A stretch of 64,000 bases of DNA from Pedobacter soli (lineage in GTDB: Bacteria > Bacteroidota > Bacteroidia > Sphingobacteriales > Sphingobacteriaceae): assembly GCF_900101435.1 (NCBI RefSeq), contig NZ_FMZH01000003.1, positions 434,001 through 498,000 on the forward strand, in the 5' to 3' direction. The notes below the pieces were generated by a model that was not told the DNA's origin, did not search any database, and was given only the letters and a program-made list of their open reading frames with translations. Within the stretch, counting starts at the first letter, position 1, and every line of letters starts with the position of its first letter. A program made the translations under genes and the position numbers. Shown in pieces: positions 33,479 through 42,448 of this stretch.

Positions 33479-34162
33479 ATGAAATTAAGTTGTGTAATAT
33501 TTTTTCTCCTTATTTCTGTTTCAGCCTCTGCTCAAAATAAGCCCACCGCCGCAAAGAAACTTGTTGTCGTTAATTCTTTCAATCAATATCAGGCTTCGAT
33601 AAAATCAAATCCGGATAATGAGCTCGTTGAAATAAAAAAAGCCATTCCAAACATTAGCCTCGATATCCGGTACGCTACTAAGAACAACTTTATGCAGCAG
33701 GTAATGTACAGGCAGGCCAGGGCTTTTGCCCGGAAACCTGTAGTCGATGCATTAAAGAAAATTCAGCAGGAGCTAAACAAAAAAGGGCTTGGTTTAAAAA
33801 TATTTGATGGATACCGGCCCTATGCCATTACGATTGAGTTTTATAAAAAAGCAAGCGATAAAAACTTTGTAGCCAATCCGGCCAAAGGCTCTAAACATAA
33901 CAGGGGCTGCGCCGTAGATTTAACCCTTATTAATTTAAAAACAGGCAAAGAATTGCCGATGCCAACACCTTACGATAGTTTTTCGGCTGCTGCTGCAGCT
34001 AATTATGAACCCGTATCGGCTGTGCAAAGAAAGAACCGCAATTTACTGATCAGCACCATGGCCAAATACGGTCTTAAGGTTTTAGAAAATGAATGGTGGC
34101 ACTATGATTTTGTGGGCTGGAAAAACTACCAGCTGATGGATATCCCTTTCGAGAAGCTTTAG
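33479..34162 (+). CDS. Secreted D-alanyl-D-alanine dipeptidase (VanX family)
   Basis: A 227-residue Zn peptidase with signal peptide 1-18. It has the M15D site SKHNRGCAVDL (SxHxxGxAxD, ~139) and NEWWHYDF (ExWH, ~204). It hydrolyses free D-Ala-D-Ala; chromosomal VanX/DdpX-type enzymes outside resistance clusters serve D-Ala recycling. No VanH or VanA homologue is nearby, so a vancomycin-resistance role is not supported. Confidence 0.92.
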   Translation: MKLSCVIFFLLISVSASAQNKPTAAKKLVVVNSFNQYQASIKSNPDNELVEIKKAIPNISLDIRYATKNNFMQQVMYRQARAFARKPVVDALKKIQQELNKKGLGLKIFDGYRPYAITIEFYKKASDKNFVANPAKGSKHNRGCAVDLTLINLKTGKELPMPTPYDSFSAAAAANYEPVSAVQRKNRNLLISTMAKYGLKVLENEWWHYDFVGWKNYQLMDIPFEKL

Positions 34163-34304
34163 TTTAGCTGTTCGTCGCTGTGGTGTAAGCTGGTAACAGC
34201 TTACACTCAAATCTTCACCAACTTTAGATCTGAGTCAGATGGAAACATCCGACTCCACTTTGAAACTCGCAGGTAACTCCAAACTAAAAACTCCAAACTC
34301 CCAA

Positions 34305-34805
34305 CTAAAGATGATGTGGCCTGCCGTACTGGTCTTTTTTAACGCGTGCTTTATCGTCTTTTACGGTTAAGTGAAAAATATAGTCGTAATCATCGTCGGT
34401 AAGCATTTCCATTGGTCTTTTACCGCCAAAGGCTTCAATAATTTCCAGTATGGTATTGGAATGGCCGGCTACAATAACCGTTTTTCCGCTGTAATTTTTC
34501 TTAACCGAATCTACCAGCGATGGAATATCTTTATAATCGATTACTTTTTGGATGATTAAAGAATCTAAAGTTTGATGCGTTCTTTTAAAAGGGGTACTAA
34601 AGGCAACATCGAACTTTTCTTTCTTTAAATAGGTGGCCAGGTCGCCGGCTCTGATTCTGCCTTCATCAGATAAGGCTGGGTCAGTATCTTGTGGGTTCGA
34701 TTTATCTTTTTCGGCATGCCTTACAATCCAAACATCGGTGGTTTGCGCCAAAACAGCAGTAGAGAGCATCAATAGCAGGGGCAGGAAAAGGAATAGTCGT
34801 TTCAT
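34305..34805 (-). CDS. Secreted histidine phosphatase (phosphoglycerate-mutase-like)
   Basis: A 166-residue protein with signal peptide 1-20. The phospho-acceptor His is in VWIVRHAEKD (RHAE, ~29) and the second His is in VIVAGHSNTI (~115). Both catalytic His are present. The periplasmic location points to a phosphatase, not to glycolysis. The substrate is unknown. Confidence 0.88.
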   Translation of the reverse strand: MKRLFLFLPLLLMLSTAVLAQTTDVWIVRHAEKDKSNPQDTDPALSDEGRIRAGDLATYLKKEKFDVAFSTPFKRTHQTLDSLIIQKVIDYKDIPSLVDSVKKNYSGKTVIVAGHSNTILEIIEAFGGKRPMEMLTDDDYDYIFHLTVKDDKARVKKDQYGRPHHL

Positions 34806-34835
34806 TTTATAAAGATTAAAAAATATTGCGAAAGC

Positions 34836-35879
34836 CTAAGCATTAATAATGCTAATTAATTTCTCGATATCTGATTTTTCGTGCCAGCTACTTAATACAA
34901 TGCGATTAATAGGGGCGCTTGTTGGGCTGGGATAGGGAAAGGACGAAATCAGAATCTGATCTTTAAAAAAATGCCGATCAATTTGTGGATTGTCTATTAA
35001 AAATGCCGGGAAGCCTGGTTCGTATTTCCACGTGGAACTTAGGTTGTTGGCCAATAAATCAATGTTTTCCTGCAGTTTTTGCCATGCTGTTTGATAAATT
35101 TCGCCAGCATTTATGAAAGCGTAGAGACCCGCTGCGGCAGGAGGCGAGGCCCCAACAAAAACAGCGCTTTTCTTCAACAAGCCAATTATTTGTTGCGATC
35201 CTAAAATAATCCCTGCATCTACTCCCAGCGCTTTTGCCATCGAGGCTACTACAACATATTCGGTATTGGGCCGGTCTGGCAAGCTGGAGTATACGCTTAG
35301 GCCCCTATTGTTTACACCAATCCCATGCGAATCATCTATAATCACGATTAGTTTCTTACTCGCGTCAATTTGGTTCAGAAAAGAAAAATCGTAAATCTCT
35401 GGCATGAGGTTGTTCATCGAATTGCTGATGAGTACCCAGTTTTGTGCTGTAGAAGCATTAATCCGTTCAGTCGTTTCTGCTTTCCAGATTGTAAATGAAT
35501 CAGGCGCAACCGGTGGCGTGTTTAGCCATAACGAAGGGTGAGTGGCTGGGGCGTAACTCACCTCGCCCAGGTTAGATAAAGCTTTAACCGTAAGTTGCGC
35601 AGCTAAATATCCGCTCGAAGTAATCAGCGCTGCTTCAGCGCCATAACGGCCTGCAGCTACGTTTTCGGCTTCGTCGTAAATGCCAAGCTGAATGTTATTG
35701 TTACGGCTGGTGCCATTATTTAAGCCAAATTTGTTAATCCCTTCTACGTAAAGCTGAATAAAAGCTGGATTTTTCGGAATTCCCAGGTAGGCTGTACCGC
35801 CAAAATAGAGGTAACTTGTTCCATCAACAGTTATTTTATTACCGAAAGGCTGGTTTATGGCGCTAAATGCAGTGCCCAT
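34836..35879 (-). CDS. PLP-dependent alpha-oxoamine-synthase-like enzyme
   Basis: A 347-residue fold-type I PLP enzyme. It has NNGTSRNNNIQLG, DDSHGIGV (PLP-ring Asp/His, ~199) and the Schiff-base Lys in VVASMAKALGVDAG (~226). It resembles BioF/KBL, but is ~40 residues shorter and no biotin gene is near. It starts 3 nt after dacB, so the two are co-transcribed. The reaction is unknown; a role in handling cell-wall-derived amino acids is one inference from its partner. Confidence 0.8.
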   Translation of the reverse strand: MGTAFSAINQPFGNKITVDGTSYLYFGGTAYLGIPKNPAFIQLYVEGINKFGLNNGTSRNNNIQLGIYDEAENVAAGRYGAEAALITSSGYLAAQLTVKALSNLGEVSYAPATHPSLWLNTPPVAPDSFTIWKAETTERINASTAQNWVLISNSMNNLMPEIYDFSFLNQIDASKKLIVIIDDSHGIGVNNRGLSVYSSLPDRPNTEYVVVASMAKALGVDAGIILGSQQIIGLLKKSAVFVGASPPAAAGLYAFINAGEIYQTAWQKLQENIDLLANNLSSTWKYEPGFPAFLIDNPQIDRHFFKDQILISSFPYPSPTSAPINRIVLSSWHEKSDIEKLISIINA

Positions 35880-35882
35880 GTG

Positions 35883-37211
35883 CTAAAAATTATCGTGTAT
35901 GTAAGTTATTACCCGCGCCATTTCTGCCCGTACCTCGGCTGTGGGTTTTACAAAACCGTTGTTCATAAAAGCATAAATGTAAGTTTTACCTTTTTTGGTT
36001 AAAACATAACCGCTTTGGTTGTGTACACCACCCAGCGAACCCGTTTTGCCATAAACAAATGGTGTATCGGTTTTTGGATAGGCATTTTTTAAAGTGCCAC
36101 TCTTTCCGCCTGCAGGCAACAGATCAAAAAGTTTTTCTGGATTATTTACCAGGCGGTAAATCGAGTCGAGCAGGTATACATTATCGCGTGGAGTGAATAG
36201 ATTTTGACGCGAAAGGCCTGAGCCATCAACCCATTTTACCTTATCGGGTAAAAAGGAAAGGTAGTTTTTGTTAATGTACTGAATGGCTTTAACCGTGCTT
36301 AAAGTATCGCCAATCTGGTTGGCACATACCAGTAATAAATGCTCGGCTATAAAATTATCGCTGGGCAACATCATGTGTTTTAAAACAGAATCGCGTTTTG
36401 CGCCAGGCAAAGTTTTCGCATCAGCAGGTATTTTAAGGTTAATCAATCCAACTGGTTTGTGCAAGGTATCGGACAAAATTTCTACGGTAAGCTGCGGACT
36501 TGTTTTATAGGGGTTTTGCTGGTTGTAGCCCGGTTTTACAGCAACGGCGGGATAGTGAAAGGTATTGGTTAAAAAATCGCGGCTTACCTGAAAATTGCCT
36601 GTGGTTTTAGCCGAGTCTATTTGGAAGCACGAAGTGAAAACCCTGGGCTGGATGTTGATTTTATTCGGACCAGCGTAGGTAGAAGTAACCATATTATCCA
36701 TAATGGGCATTTCGGTAATTTCGGGCTGGTAGTAAAAGTCGTAATCATCCCACGACCACCCATCGCCAAAAAAACTACCTGAATAACGACCGGGCGCAAA
36801 GAAGAGCTTTTTGTTAGCGGCCAGGAGGAAATTGTATGCCGATTTATCTTTTACTCCAAATTGTAAAAATGAAGGATCGCCGGTTCCCCAAAATATCAGC
36901 GAATCGTTTCTTTCAACATATTTTAATGCAGGCATCACCTCAGGCAGCATTTTCAAACTGGCAAAAAAAGTATAGAGCTTGGTATTTGAGGCAGGTGTAA
37001 AGTATTTGTCTGCTTCCTGCTGAAAAATCATCTTTTTATCGGCCGGATTGTAAAGCGCAAAACCAACCTGGTACTGCCTGGTTACTTCTGAATTTTTAAA
37101 GATTTTGGCTACTTTTTTCGACATTATTTTATCTGCAGAACAGCCACTCAACAGGCTTATAAATAGTGTAGCGGCAAGGAAAAAAGTACTTAGGTTTTTT
37201 AATGGAAACAT
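35883..37211 (-). CDS. dacB: PBP4-like D-Ala-D-Ala carboxypeptidase lipoprotein
   Basis: A 442-residue penicillin-binding protein of class C low molecular weight. The signal ends in a lipobox (LLSGC), so it is anchored by lipid. The active-site motifs are PASNTKLY (SxxK, ~72), SDNFIAEH (SxN, ~290) and YGKTGSLGG (KTG, ~393). It trims the terminal D-Ala of peptidoglycan. The released D-Ala could feed the neighbouring dipeptidase and Ald steps. Confidence 0.92.
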   Translation of the reverse strand: MFPLKNLSTFFLAATLFISLLSGCSADKIMSKKVAKIFKNSEVTRQYQVGFALYNPADKKMIFQQEADKYFTPASNTKLYTFFASLKMLPEVMPALKYVERNDSLIFWGTGDPSFLQFGVKDKSAYNFLLAANKKLFFAPGRYSGSFFGDGWSWDDYDFYYQPEITEMPIMDNMVTSTYAGPNKINIQPRVFTSCFQIDSAKTTGNFQVSRDFLTNTFHYPAVAVKPGYNQQNPYKTSPQLTVEILSDTLHKPVGLINLKIPADAKTLPGAKRDSVLKHMMLPSDNFIAEHLLLVCANQIGDTLSTVKAIQYINKNYLSFLPDKVKWVDGSGLSRQNLFTPRDNVYLLDSIYRLVNNPEKLFDLLPAGGKSGTLKNAYPKTDTPFVYGKTGSLGGVHNQSGYVLTKKGKTYIYAFMNNGFVKPTAEVRAEMARVITYIHDNF

Positions 37212-37263
37212 GTTCTGAATTTAGGGAAGCATAATTATCAACTAATTTATTAAATTTAGTTAA

Positions 37264-38514
37264 ATGTTAGCCAAATATAGCCCTGTTGTAATAATCTGTT
37301 TACGCAAGTTAATGATTTGCCTGGGCTTTGTTTTGACTGTTTTTCAGGGAAAGGCGCAGGAGTTTGCTTTCAGACGGGATCAGCAGCAGAAACAATCTAT
37401 TTCCTTTAAGTGCATTAAAAACCTGATTGTGGTTCCGCTGTATGTGAACGGTAAAGGGCCTTACGATTTTGTTTTAGATACCGGAGTAGGACCAATGATC
37501 GTTACCGATCCCTCTATCATTGATTCGTTAAACTTTAGTATGCTTCGCAAAATTAAAGTCTCGGGCTTAGGCATCGAAACTGTCGAAGCTTTTGTATCAC
37601 AGAATATTAGTGCCCGGCTGGGAAATGCAGCTATGGACCATGTACCTACGGCCATTTTAAAAGAAGATCTTTTTAATTTATCGGGGCATTTGGGGATTAA
37701 GATTTATGGTTTAATCGGCTATAATTTCTTTAACAGCTTTATTGTAGATATCAGGTACAACGAGAACAGGATCATTGTATCCAATTATGGCGCAAAGATC
37801 AAGTATCGCGGAGAAAAAATCCCCATTGTAGTCGAAAACCAAAAGCCTTATGTAATGGCCAATATCGAAATTCCTGGTGGTGGAACTGTAAATGCCCGCT
37901 TCCTGATTGATACGGGCGCCAGTCATGCGCTATCGCTCGAAACCCTCGACGGAACAGCTTTCCCGTTACCCGCCAAAACCATCAGCGCCAATTTAGGGAT
38001 GAGCCTCAGCGGACAGATTAAGGGCTATGTAGGCCGGGTGAAGAAGTTTAAATTGGGCGACTATACCTTTAAAGATGTTGTTGCCGGTTTCCCCGATTTT
38101 AAAACCATTTCTGATAAGATTGACCTGACTAAACGGAACGGGAATTTAGGTGCCGACCTGCTTCGTAAGTTTAACCTTCAGATTAATTACCAACAAGGTT
38201 TTATTTATATTAAACCCAATAGTTTAAGCAAAGTACCTTTTGAGCATGATATGGTTGGGATGGTAATTTATTTAGACCAGAAAGAATATAAACGCCTGCT
38301 CATAGGCGAAATAGATCCCAATAGCCCGGCAGAAAGGGCTGGCCTTTGCCAGGATGATGAAATTATTGGTGTAAATTTCAAGGCAGTTGATTATTATTCC
38401 CTAAATGATCTTACAGAAATGTTTAAATCGAAGGCCGACCGGAGCATCATTTTTGAAATTTACCGGGATAAACAGGTGTTCTTTAAAGTGGTAAAGCTCG
38501 AGAAAAGGATTTAA
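37264..38514 (+). CDS. Secreted retropepsin-like aspartyl protease with PDZ domain
   Basis: A 416-residue protein with an N-terminal signal. Two aspartyl-protease half-sites are in one chain: FVLDTGVGP (~72) and FLIDTGASH (~216). A C-terminal PDZ domain (~335-405) has IDPNSPAERAGLCQDDEIIGVN. The pair of DTG motifs suggests a single-chain pepsin-like active site built from two retropepsin units. It is divergent from dacB with 52 nt between. Confidence 0.88.
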   Translation: MLAKYSPVVIICLRKLMICLGFVLTVFQGKAQEFAFRRDQQQKQSISFKCIKNLIVVPLYVNGKGPYDFVLDTGVGPMIVTDPSIIDSLNFSMLRKIKVSGLGIETVEAFVSQNISARLGNAAMDHVPTAILKEDLFNLSGHLGIKIYGLIGYNFFNSFIVDIRYNENRIIVSNYGAKIKYRGEKIPIVVENQKPYVMANIEIPGGGTVNARFLIDTGASHALSLETLDGTAFPLPAKTISANLGMSLSGQIKGYVGRVKKFKLGDYTFKDVVAGFPDFKTISDKIDLTKRNGNLGADLLRKFNLQINYQQGFIYIKPNSLSKVPFEHDMVGMVIYLDQKEYKRLLIGEIDPNSPAERAGLCQDDEIIGVNFKAVDYYSLNDLTEMFKSKADRSIIFEIYRDKQVFFKVVKLEKRI

Positions 38515-38608
38515 CAGAATGTAATTTTCCGGTTACACAGTACTTGGCTTGTAACAAGCCTTTAACTTTAACCTCTTAATTGCCAAGCAAACTAACTTTT
38601 AATTGCAC

Positions 38609-41125
38609 ATGAAGAAAAACTTTAAAATACTTGCATTAGCAGGTATTGTAGCACTTGGTGTAGCCGGAACAGATACGGCATACGCCCAGAAAACTCCAAA
38701 AAAAGGTAAAGGCACAACGCCAGCCTCCCCACCGGCAGCAGCTGCTGCAGCCCCAAAGAAAGAGGGCATAAAACCATTCTCAGAAATTATTACCGCAAAA
38801 GCAAGAACTACCAATGGCTTGTTTAAAACCCATAAAGTTGATGATAAGTGGTATTTCGAGATTCCTGATTCAATCATTAACCGCGAAATGTTGGTAGTTA
38901 CCCGTCTGGCTAAAGTACCGGCTGGCGTTAAAGTTGGCAACCAGCAATATGGTGGCGAAGAACTTAACGAGCAGGTTTGGAAATGGGAGCGCAGAGGTAA
39001 ACAGGTTTTTATCCGTGTACCAAGCTACTCAACCAAAGCAGACCCGAACAGCGACATGTATGAGTCGGTTCAGAACTCTAACCTGGCGCAAATTTTAGCG
39101 AGCTTTGAAATTAAAGCATATAATAAAGATACTACCGGTGTGGTAATCGATGTTACCGATTTTTACAACGGCGATGTAATGGCAATTGGCGCTACCGATC
39201 AGATCCGTAAGGCCTATAAAGTTACCATGTACGATGCAACCCGTTCATACATCGATACGGTTAAAACTTTCCCGATTAATATCGAGGTAAAAACAGCTAA
39301 AACTTACCGTGCAGCCGAATCGCCAACCGATAGCAGCAACGGAGCGGTTACTTTCGAGTTCAATACTTCGATGTTGTTATTGCCTAAAATACCTGTAAAA
39401 GCCAGGATTATGGATAACCGGGTAGGTTTCTTTGGTCAGTCGCAGATAGATTATGGCAGCAATGCACAAAAGGCAGAACGTACAGCTTACATTCACCGCT
39501 GGAACCTGGTACCGAAAGATACCAATGCTTATAAACGCGGCGAACTGGTAGAGCCAGTTAAACCAATCGTAATTTATATCGATCCGGCAACGCCGAAAAA
39601 ATGGGTTCCATTCTTAATTCAGGGTATTAACGACTGGCAGGTAGCTTTTGAAGCCGCTGGTTTTAAAAATGCCATTATGGGTAAAGAAGCACCTACTCCA
39701 CAACAAGATCCTCAGTTTAGCGTAGAAGATTCGAGATATTCGGTAGTACGCTACTTCGCTTCTGATATTGCCAATGCTTACGGCCCGCACATCAGCGACC
39801 CACGTACCGGACAGATTTTAGAAACACACATCGGCTGGTACCACAACGTAATGAATTTATTGCGCAACTGGTATTTTGTACAAACAGCTGCCATTAACCC
39901 TGAAGTGCGTAAAGCTAAATTTAGCGATGAGCAAATGGGCGAACTGATCCGTTTTGTTTCTTCGCACGAAATTGGTCACACTTTAGGTTTGCCTCACAAC
40001 TTTGGTTCGAGCTATGCTTATCCGGTTGATTCATTACGTTCTAAAACGTTTACAGATAAACACGGTACAGCACCATCAATTATGGATTATGCCCGTTTTA
40101 ACTACATTGCACAGCCTGGCGATGGTGTAACCAAATTACACCCACAAATTGGCGAGTACGATAAATGGGTAGTAAAATGGGGATATTCATGGATTCCGGG
40201 CGGTAAAACTGCTGAACAGGAAAAAGAAATCTTAGATCAGTGGACTTTAAAAAATGCAGGTAATCCTTTATACTTCTATGGCCGTCAGGGTACTTCTTTA
40301 GATCCACGTTTACAAAGCGAAGATTTAGGTGATAATGCCATGAAAGCCAGTACTTATGGTATTGCCAACTTAAAACGCATTTTACCAAATGTAGAAAAAT
40401 GGACTTACCAAAAAGGTAAAGATTATAGCGATTTAAAAGAGATTTATACAGAGATTGTTGGTCAGTTTAACCGTTATATGGGCCACGTTGCAACAAACGT
40501 TGGTGGTTTAAGCGAAAACTTTAAAACGTACGAGCAAAAAGGACCGGTTTACGCATACCTGCCAAAAGCGAAACAAAAAGAGGCTGTAACTTTCTTTAAC
40601 CAGCAGTTGTTTACCACACCACTTTGGTTAATTAACAACGATCAGTTGAGCAAGTTTGATAATGGCGTATTGTTAAACCGCATTAAAGGTGTTCAAACCA
40701 GTACACTGGGTAATTTGTTGTCGCCATCGCGTATTGCACGTTTATTGGATAACGAAACTAAAAACGGTGCCGCTAAAGCCTATACTTTACCTGAACTGTT
40801 TACTGATTTAAGATCATCGGTTTTTGTTGCGGGTAGGGCAGATGCCTTTAAACGCAATTTACAACGTGCTTATGTAGATCGTTTACAGGATTTGATGACC
40901 AAAGAAAACGAGCTTCCTGCAGGTTTCCCAGCAGATTATGCTGCGAGTTTTGGTTTAACACCAATCAACGTTGGCTTATCAGATATCAGACCATTGGTTA
41001 GAGCTGAGCTAAAAACATTATTGGCTACCACCAAATCAAGAGCTGCGGCTGGCGATGCCATTACCAAAGCGCACTACGAAGATTTAAGCATCAGGATTAA
41101 AGATATTTTAGATCCGAAAAAATAA
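38609..41125 (+). CDS. Large secreted zinc-dependent metalloprotease
   Basis: An 838-residue protein with signal peptide ~1-28 and an Ala/Pro-rich linker (~38-52) after it. The zinc site is SSHEIGHTLGLPHNF (HExxHxxGxxH, first His ~453), the metzincin form. Flanking regions fit the DUF5117/DUF4953 arrangement of Bacteroidota metalloproteases. The ATG at 38609 is used; an in-frame TTG two codons earlier is ignored. It is monocistronic with a strong terminator. Confidence 0.93.
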   Translation: MKKNFKILALAGIVALGVAGTDTAYAQKTPKKGKGTTPASPPAAAAAAPKKEGIKPFSEIITAKARTTNGLFKTHKVDDKWYFEIPDSIINREMLVVTRLAKVPAGVKVGNQQYGGEELNEQVWKWERRGKQVFIRVPSYSTKADPNSDMYESVQNSNLAQILASFEIKAYNKDTTGVVIDVTDFYNGDVMAIGATDQIRKAYKVTMYDATRSYIDTVKTFPINIEVKTAKTYRAAESPTDSSNGAVTFEFNTSMLLLPKIPVKARIMDNRVGFFGQSQIDYGSNAQKAERTAYIHRWNLVPKDTNAYKRGELVEPVKPIVIYIDPATPKKWVPFLIQGINDWQVAFEAAGFKNAIMGKEAPTPQQDPQFSVEDSRYSVVRYFASDIANAYGPHISDPRTGQILETHIGWYHNVMNLLRNWYFVQTAAINPEVRKAKFSDEQMGELIRFVSSHEIGHTLGLPHNFGSSYAYPVDSLRSKTFTDKHGTAPSIMDYARFNYIAQPGDGVTKLHPQIGEYDKWVVKWGYSWIPGGKTAEQEKEILDQWTLKNAGNPLYFYGRQGTSLDPRLQSEDLGDNAMKASTYGIANLKRILPNVEKWTYQKGKDYSDLKEIYTEIVGQFNRYMGHVATNVGGLSENFKTYEQKGPVYAYLPKAKQKEAVTFFNQQLFTTPLWLINNDQLSKFDNGVLLNRIKGVQTSTLGNLLSPSRIARLLDNETKNGAAKAYTLPELFTDLRSSVFVAGRADAFKRNLQRAYVDRLQDLMTKENELPAGFPADYAASFGLTPINVGLSDIRPLVRAELKTLLATTKSRAAAGDAITKAHYEDLSIRIKDILDPKK

Positions 41126-41193
41126 TACCTGCCTCAAAACCCACAGGTTTTGAAAGCAATATAAACATTGTATTAACCTGCAAGGTTTATACT

Positions 41194-41234
41194 AAAAAGA
41201 GCAATCATTAAATTGATTGCTCTTTTTGTTTTTG
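41194..41234 (+). terminator. Intrinsic terminator of the metalloprotease gene
   Basis: A 14-bp perfect stem (AAAAAGAGCAATCA / TGATTGCTCTTTTT) with loop TTAAAT is followed by GTTTTTG. The A/T-rich flanks make it usable in both directions. Confidence 0.9.
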
Positions 41235-41298
41235 TATAATTCTTGATGCTTTAAAGCAAACTGTAAACCGTTTTATAATTTTAAGGCAAAACTGTTTT

Positions 41299-42165
41299 AT
41301 GCTTAAAAAACTCTTACTTGCTACCGCCTTATTTGCCTGTAGTTTAACGGCTTTTAGTCAAAACGCCGATTCGTTAACTGTTGTAAAAACCCGATGGCAG
41401 AAAACCAGGGTAGCAAGGCAGGTTAGCTTGTTTCAGCATCACTTTAACCAGCAAAACCTGTTTGGCACCAATCAAAATATATCTTTTTTAGAGATTAAAA
41501 ATACCGGTCGCAAAGCCGTTTTTGCCATTGGAGCGGAAGAAAAACAATTGATTACCACCAGCGATTTCGGCTTGCGCGATACCGCGCTGGCAGCCATAAA
41601 CGGCAATTTCTTTGATGTTAAAAACGGAGGCTCGGTTGATTTCGTTCGCGTACAGGGAAAAACCATAAATACCAACCGCTTAGCTGCTAATGGTGAAAGA
41701 GCCAGGCACCAGCAGGCGGGTATAGCGATAGAAAATGGAAAGCTTAAGCTGATTAAATGGGATGGAAGTACGGATTGGGAAAGCCGCTTAACCGCTGCTG
41801 ATGTTTTATTAAATGGCCCGTTGCTGACGTTTAATGGGGTAGATGAAAGTTTAGATACTGCTGCTTTTAACCGTTTACGCCATCCACGTACTTGCCTGGG
41901 TCTAAAACCCAATGGGCATGTTATTTTGTTAACCATTGATGGCCGCAATACCGAATCGGCAGGGGCAAGCCTGTTCGAACTCACCAAACTGATGCGCTGG
42001 CTGGGCTGTACCAGTGCCATTAATTTCGATGGCGGAGGCTCTACTACCTTATGGGTAAACGGCATGGGCAGCAACGGCGTAATTAATTATCCTACCGATA
42101 ATAAAAAGTGGGATCACGAGGGGCAACGCAAGGTGGCCAACGTTATATTGGTGAAGAAAAAATAA
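41299..42165 (+). CDS. Secreted phosphodiester glycosidase (NAGPA-like)
   Basis: A 288-residue protein with signal peptide 1-20. It carries the NAGPA domain (PF09992 type): AINGNFFDVKNGGSVDF (~97) and NFDGGGSTTLWVNG near residue 245. Members remove sugars from phosphodiesters or act on exopolysaccharide. The substrate here is unknown. Its 3' end is followed at once by a tandem repeat. Confidence 0.9.
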   Translation: MLKKLLLATALFACSLTAFSQNADSLTVVKTRWQKTRVARQVSLFQHHFNQQNLFGTNQNISFLEIKNTGRKAVFAIGAEEKQLITTSDFGLRDTALAAINGNFFDVKNGGSVDFVRVQGKTINTNRLAANGERARHQQAGIAIENGKLKLIKWDGSTDWESRLTAADVLLNGPLLTFNGVDESLDTAAFNRLRHPRTCLGLKPNGHVILLTIDGRNTESAGASLFELTKLMRWLGCTSAINFDGGGSTTLWVNGMGSNGVINYPTDNKKWDHEGQRKVANVILVKKK

Positions 42166-42182
42166 ACTTTAGGCGTTTTTTA

Positions 42183-42338
42183 ATGATTTGGCGCTGCAGG
42201 TTGCGGCAAGCTTTCATGACCCTCATGATTTGGTGCTGCACCCTGCAGCGGGTTTTCCTGATACTCATGAAAGGTCGCTGCGCACGGCAGGAAGGTTTCA
42301 TGACCCTCATGATTGCCTGGCGCACAGAGCAGGAAAAG
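42183..42338. repeat. 42-bp tandem repeat, 3.7 copies
   Basis: Units lie at 42213-42254, 42255-42296 and 42297-42338, each starting TTC[AC]TGA, with a partial unit at 42183-42212. Units 2 and 4 share TTCATGACCCTCATGATT. The unit length is a multiple of 3 and contains few stop codons, so open frames appear in three frames. The 283-nt gap 42166-42448 holds nothing else I can name. Confidence 0.85.
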
Positions 42339-42448
42339 ATACTGGAAAACAGGCTAAAAGTTCAAATTAGCGCTAACAAAGTGCATTTTGCTCAAAACTT
42401 AAATGGCTTCTTGGATAATTACTTATTTTAGGGCCATATTTTATTACC

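Noticed and set aside
33479..34162. Vancomycin-resistance gene (vanX)
   Set aside because: The family fits, but there is no vanH, vanA or vanRS nearby and the protein has a secretion signal; recycling is more likely.
42108..42431. 107-codon open frame after the glycosidase gene
   Set aside because: It starts inside the preceding gene and is open mostly because of the 42-bp tandem repeat; other frames there are open too. Kept as a finding on the repeat, not as a gene.
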